8,617 nt of DNA from the NCBI GenBank assembly GCA_021802225.1, contig JAKAAS010000052.1, positions 1-8,617 on the forward strand. Reading direction: 5' to 3'. Position 1 is the stretch's first letter. Each line of letters opens with the position of its first letter. Under the pieces are notes generated by a model, which saw nothing but the letters and a program-made list of their open reading frames with translations, did not search any database and had not been told where the DNA came from. Position numbers and translations under genes: made by a program. This stretch comes from Bacillota bacterium (GTDB lineage Bacteria; Bacillota_E; Sulfobacillia; Sulfobacillales; Sulfobacillaceae). Positions 6,309-8,617 of the stretch are shown here, in pieces.

Positions 6309-6337
6309 ATTATAACGGCACACCCGGAAAAACACAA
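6309..6337 (-). promoter_or_regulatory. Sigma-A-type promoter of the tRNA operon
   Basis: On the minus strand, a perfect -10 hexamer TATAAT (6309-6314) sits 17 bp downstream of TTGTGT (6332-6337), which keeps the TTG core of the -35 consensus. Transcription should begin near 6302, giving a leader of about 75 nt before tRNA-Tyr. The leader contains a small GCAT-GAAA-ATGC hairpin with a GNRA tetraloop. Confidence 0.8.
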
Positions 6338-6374
6338 CCCCATTTTTCATTATTGACCGCGCCTTCCGCTGAAA

Positions 6375-6394
6375 GCTGACCACCCACGGTCAGC
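6375..6394 (-). terminator. Possible weak terminator after icd
   Basis: GCTGACC and GGTCAGC form a perfect 7-bp stem around a 6-nt loop (GTGGGT), about 115 nt past the icd stop. Only TTT follows, so it is a poor intrinsic terminator by itself. It is the strongest inverted repeat I noticed between icd and the tRNA promoter, a 282-nt stretch in which I see no gene. Confidence 0.35.
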
Positions 6395-6508
6395 CTCAGG
6401 TTGGTCGCTGACGCCGTACCGCAATCCCCGCCCATCTGACCGGCGTGTCGCAGAGCATCCAATTGTGGGGCATCACGAGGCAAAACGATCTTCGCAGGGG
6501 GTTTGATA

Positions 6509-7948
6509 TCAGCCGTGCACAGCAGAAAATCCCGGGACCCCATCAAACGTGTACAGGTTCTCTGTTTTAATGACATCAAATCCAGCTTCAATGGCCGTTT
6601 TCAGCAACTCGACCACCTGCAGTGCGGTGATAGGCTCTTGGCCGCGACTAAGGAATCGGCATCGCCAATGATCCGTGCAGAACGTTTCCGGAAGTCCGTC
6701 CGGCCATACCTTAATGCCCCGGTTCGTCATCACCTGTAAGCGGAGGTCTCCTACCGCAACATGGCTGAGCGGGTCTCCCAACTCATTGGGACTGCCGGGT
6801 CCCCAATCCAGAAATACATCGACCCCCACGAGTTGCTTGACCGCCTTTGCAGTTGCCGCACCGACGTCCAGATGGAAATTTCCCATTGGCTGGTAGCGCA
6901 CGGGATGCAGCACAGCAGGATATTGGCCGAAATGTTCAATCACTGCTTGGGCAAACTCTTGTGTGCCAACCTGGGCATGGCTGATCCCGTCTCGGAAAAT
7001 ATCCTGCGTATGGATCCCGTCCTCAATAGTGCGCAGCCACGCCGTATGAATGCGGGTGGCGATTTCCGGCTGCCCAATGTGCACCAGCATCATCGTCGCA
7101 GCCAGTATGAGCCCCGACGGATTTGCCACATTTTGCCCAGCGATTCGCGGAGCCGATCCGTGGATGGCCTCAAACATCGCATAATGGTCCCCAATATTAG
7201 CAGAACCGGCAAGACCTACCGACCCGGCGATTTGTGCCGTCACGTCTGATAAAATGTCTCCATAGAGATTAGGCATCACGATGACATCAAAAATCTCTGG
7301 TGTATCGGCTAGCCTGGCCGCACCGATGTCCACAATCCATGTCTCGTGCTCCAGGTCTGGATAGTCCGCGGCAATTTCATCAAACACCTTGTGGAACAAT
7401 CCATCCGTCATTTTCATAATATTGTCTTTGACAAAGCAGGCCACTTTTTTACGGCCATTGGCACGGGCATATTCAAATGCATAGCGGATAACTTTTTCCG
7501 TCCCCGGTCTGCTCGTCAGTTTGAGGCACTGATAGACTTGCTCGGTCTGCCGGTGCTCAATGCCAGCATACAGGTCCTCTTCATTTTCGCGAATGATGAC
7601 CACATCCATCACGGGATGCTTCGTATCGACAAATGGATAATAGGAAACTGCAGGTCTCACATTGGCATAAAGATTGAATGCCTTGCGCGTAGTCACATTC
7701 AGACTTTTGTATCCCCCACCCTGCGGTGTGGTAATAGGAGATTTTAAAAACACCTTGGTGTGCCGCAAGGAATCCCAAACATGGGGCCCCATGCCCGTTT
7801 CAATGCCTTTCTTATAGACCTTCTCCCCAATTTCGACTGTTTCCAGTGTCAGTCTTGCACCGGCCGCCTCTAAAACGGTCAGCGTCGCGGCCATTATTTC
7901 CGGACCGATTCCATCTCCATACGCAACTGTAATCGGAATGTCTCCCAT
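6509..7948 (-). CDS. icd: Isocitrate dehydrogenase, long form
   Basis: Encodes 479 residues. Oxidatively decarboxylates isocitrate to 2-oxoglutarate in the TCA cycle, in the cytoplasm. Visible family marks: VAYGDGIGPEIM (8-19); the substrate segment KSLNVTTRKAFNLYANVRP with S82, N84, R88 and R98; RENEEDLYAG (120-129); the catalytic Lys in VKDN (K174); the signature NLYGDILSD (227-235) with metal-binding D231 and D235; and HGSAP (263-267). About 140 residues after the catalytic core end in YTFDGVPGF, the extra C-terminal domain of the long (about 480-residue) ICDH subclass. The cofactor is ambiguous: Arg268-Ile269 stand where NADP enzymes of the E. coli type have Lys-Tyr. GAGGGGGAG lies 5 nt before the ATG. 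It appears monocistronic. Isopropylmalate dehydrogenase is unlikely given the length and the SLN motif. Confidence 0.95.
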   Translation of the reverse strand: MGDIPITVAYGDGIGPEIMAATLTVLEAAGARLTLETVEIGEKVYKKGIETGMGPHVWDSLRHTKVFLKSPITTPQGGGYKSLNVTTRKAFNLYANVRPAVSYYPFVDTKHPVMDVVIIRENEEDLYAGIEHRQTEQVYQCLKLTSRPGTEKVIRYAFEYARANGRKKVACFVKDNIMKMTDGLFHKVFDEIAADYPDLEHETWIVDIGAARLADTPEIFDVIVMPNLYGDILSDVTAQIAGSVGLAGSANIGDHYAMFEAIHGSAPRIAGQNVANPSGLILAATMMLVHIGQPEIATRIHTAWLRTIEDGIHTQDIFRDGISHAQVGTQEFAQAVIEHFGQYPAVLHPVRYQPMGNFHLDVGAATAKAVKQLVGVDVFLDWGPGSPNELGDPLSHVAVGDLRLQVMTNRGIKVWPDGLPETFCTDHWRCRFLSRGQEPITALQVVELLKTAIEAGFDVIKTENLYTFDGVPGFSAVHG

Positions 7949-8115
7949 ATGCTCTCCCCCTCAAATTTTTCCTGCCTTCGGTTCAGTCCATCCTCGGTGC
8001 AGTGTACCGTCCCACCGCGCCCAACCTCTTGCAAAAATCCTCTTACCCGCGCAGCGTGGAAAAAACCCACCGCCACGTCTTCCCTCCCACCAAAACACGG
8101 ATGAGGGTTTCATAG
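7949..8115. other. Leader region upstream of icd; no gene seen
   Basis: Between the upstream terminator and icd I see no convincing open frame on either strand. The icd promoter must lie here, but no -35/-10 pair with good spacing stands out. The minus strand has CGTGG...CCACG around a GGTGGGTTTTTT segment (about 8045-8075), which could be a weak hairpin. The last bases carry the strong icd ribosome binding site. Confidence 0.4.
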
Positions 8116-8172
8116 AAAAAAACCGGAGGGAGGAGAATAGCGCCCATTCAGTGCGCTCTCCCCTGCCTCCGG
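8116..8172 (-). terminator. Rho-independent terminator after the DUF2294 gene
   Basis: On the minus strand, CCGGAGG and CCTCCGG form a 7-bp outer stem, followed directly by seven T. Inside it a second stem pairs GGAGA-GCGC with GCGC-(3-nt bulge)-TCTCC around a 9-nt loop, giving a 50-nt two-part hairpin. It lies about 85 nt past the DUF2294 stop and isolates that gene from icd. Confidence 0.9.
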
Positions 8173-8257
8173 TGTATGACGGCAATCCCAAAAGGATCTC
8201 CAGCCTATCTACCGCTCCCAGCTCAAATAATCTGCCGAACCCCCATGACTCGTCTTG

Positions 8258-8611
8258 TCATTCCAGCTCATGGGCCAAAACAAAGACCATCACGCGCTCA
8301 CCCGTCCGGGTGCTGATATCCGTAAAGAAACTTTCGACCGTTCCACGAGTGATCTCTTCAACCAAAAACTTCAGCTCCTCAACGCCAGACTCCACAAGAT
8401 CGGAGCGCATCCGCTTCACCGCGATCAGCCCTTCATGGGACTCGGCTAATCTCTTTTCAGCCGGTGTCAAAACGCCCTTCAACTGTATCATCACCGTATT
8501 TCGCAGGAACTCAGTTTTTACCAATACCGATCCGCGGCCTAAATATTCCTTTTCCCACTGGGTTAACGCTTTGCTGATTCTATCTTGTAATTCTCCAGTG
8601 GACACTTTCAT
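8258..8611 (-). CDS. DUF2294-family protein
   Basis: Encodes 117 residues, or 115 from GTG 8605. The sequence follows the DUF2294 pattern: an N-terminal helix leading to EKEYLGRG (20-27), then IQLKGVLTPAEKRLAE (42-57), a Lys/Arg-rich helix (64-69), and a C-terminal DISTRTGERVMVFVLAHELE (98-117). No membrane segment or signal peptide is seen, so it should be cytoplasmic. The family has no established biochemical role that I know of. AGGGGG abuts the ATG with no spacer but lies 6 nt before GTG 8605, so GTG may be the true start. The window ends just upstream, so promoter and neighbours are unseen. A strong terminator follows the gene. Confidence 0.85.
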   Translation of the reverse strand: MKVSTGELQDRISKALTQWEKEYLGRGSVLVKTEFLRNTVMIQLKGVLTPAEKRLAESHEGLIAVKRMRSDLVESGVEELKFLVEEITRGTVESFFTDISTRTGERVMVFVLAHELE

Positions 8612-8617
8612 CCCCCT

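Noticed and set aside
6310..6591. Minus-strand open frame of 93 codons overlapping the end of icd
   Set aside because: It overlaps icd in another frame, has no ribosome binding site or family features, and contains the tRNA promoter.

Overview
The window looks like chromosomal DNA of a moderately GC-rich Gram-positive bacterium of the Firmicutes type. Most genes carry strong AGGAGG-like ribosome binding sites, the rho-independent terminators are clear, and all three tRNA genes encode their CCA tail. An oxidase operon headed by a secreted cupredoxin, with no c-type cytochrome, suggests an acidophilic lineage (a Sulfobacillus-like organism would fit). That assignment is inference from gene content and was not tested by a search.

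Layout. All protein genes except one are on the minus strand, so the window reads right to left. At the right edge is a DUF2294-family gene with a strong terminator. Next comes icd, a long-form isocitrate dehydrogenase, and then a sigma-A-type promoter driving a compact tRNA operon (Tyr-GTA, initiator fMet-CAT, Thr-GGT) with spacers of only 1 and 2 nt. The only plus-strand gene, a DUF202/YidH-type membrane protein, converges on tRNA-Thr and diverges from an orphan beta-class DNA methyltransferase. The methyltransferase ends at a clear hairpin-T7 terminator.

Beyond that terminator lies the main system: a six-gene minus-strand operon running off the left end. In transcription order it encodes a small secreted protein of unknown function, a Tat-exported single-domain cupredoxin, cytochrome oxidase subunit II (CuA), subunit I (HPEVY-type heme-copper oxidase), subunit III, and a small one-helix membrane protein in the subunit IV/CoxD position.

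How the genes work together. The cupredoxin has copper-ligand spacing C-x6-H-x4-M and sits directly upstream of coxB. I recall this spacing and this position for AcoP, the oxidase partner protein of the iron-oxidising chain in Acidithiobacillus ferrooxidans. The likely picture is a terminal oxidase taking electrons through a blue or green copper protein at the outer membrane face, with CuA in subunit II as entry site and O2 reduced in subunit I. Subunit I departs from the textbook proton channels: the K-channel lysine is Ser, the D-channel Asp is Glu, and one channel Asn is Ser. It also has an N-terminal extension of about 80-90 residues. The head gene of unknown function, the cupredoxin and the altered channels are the parts most worth follow-up.
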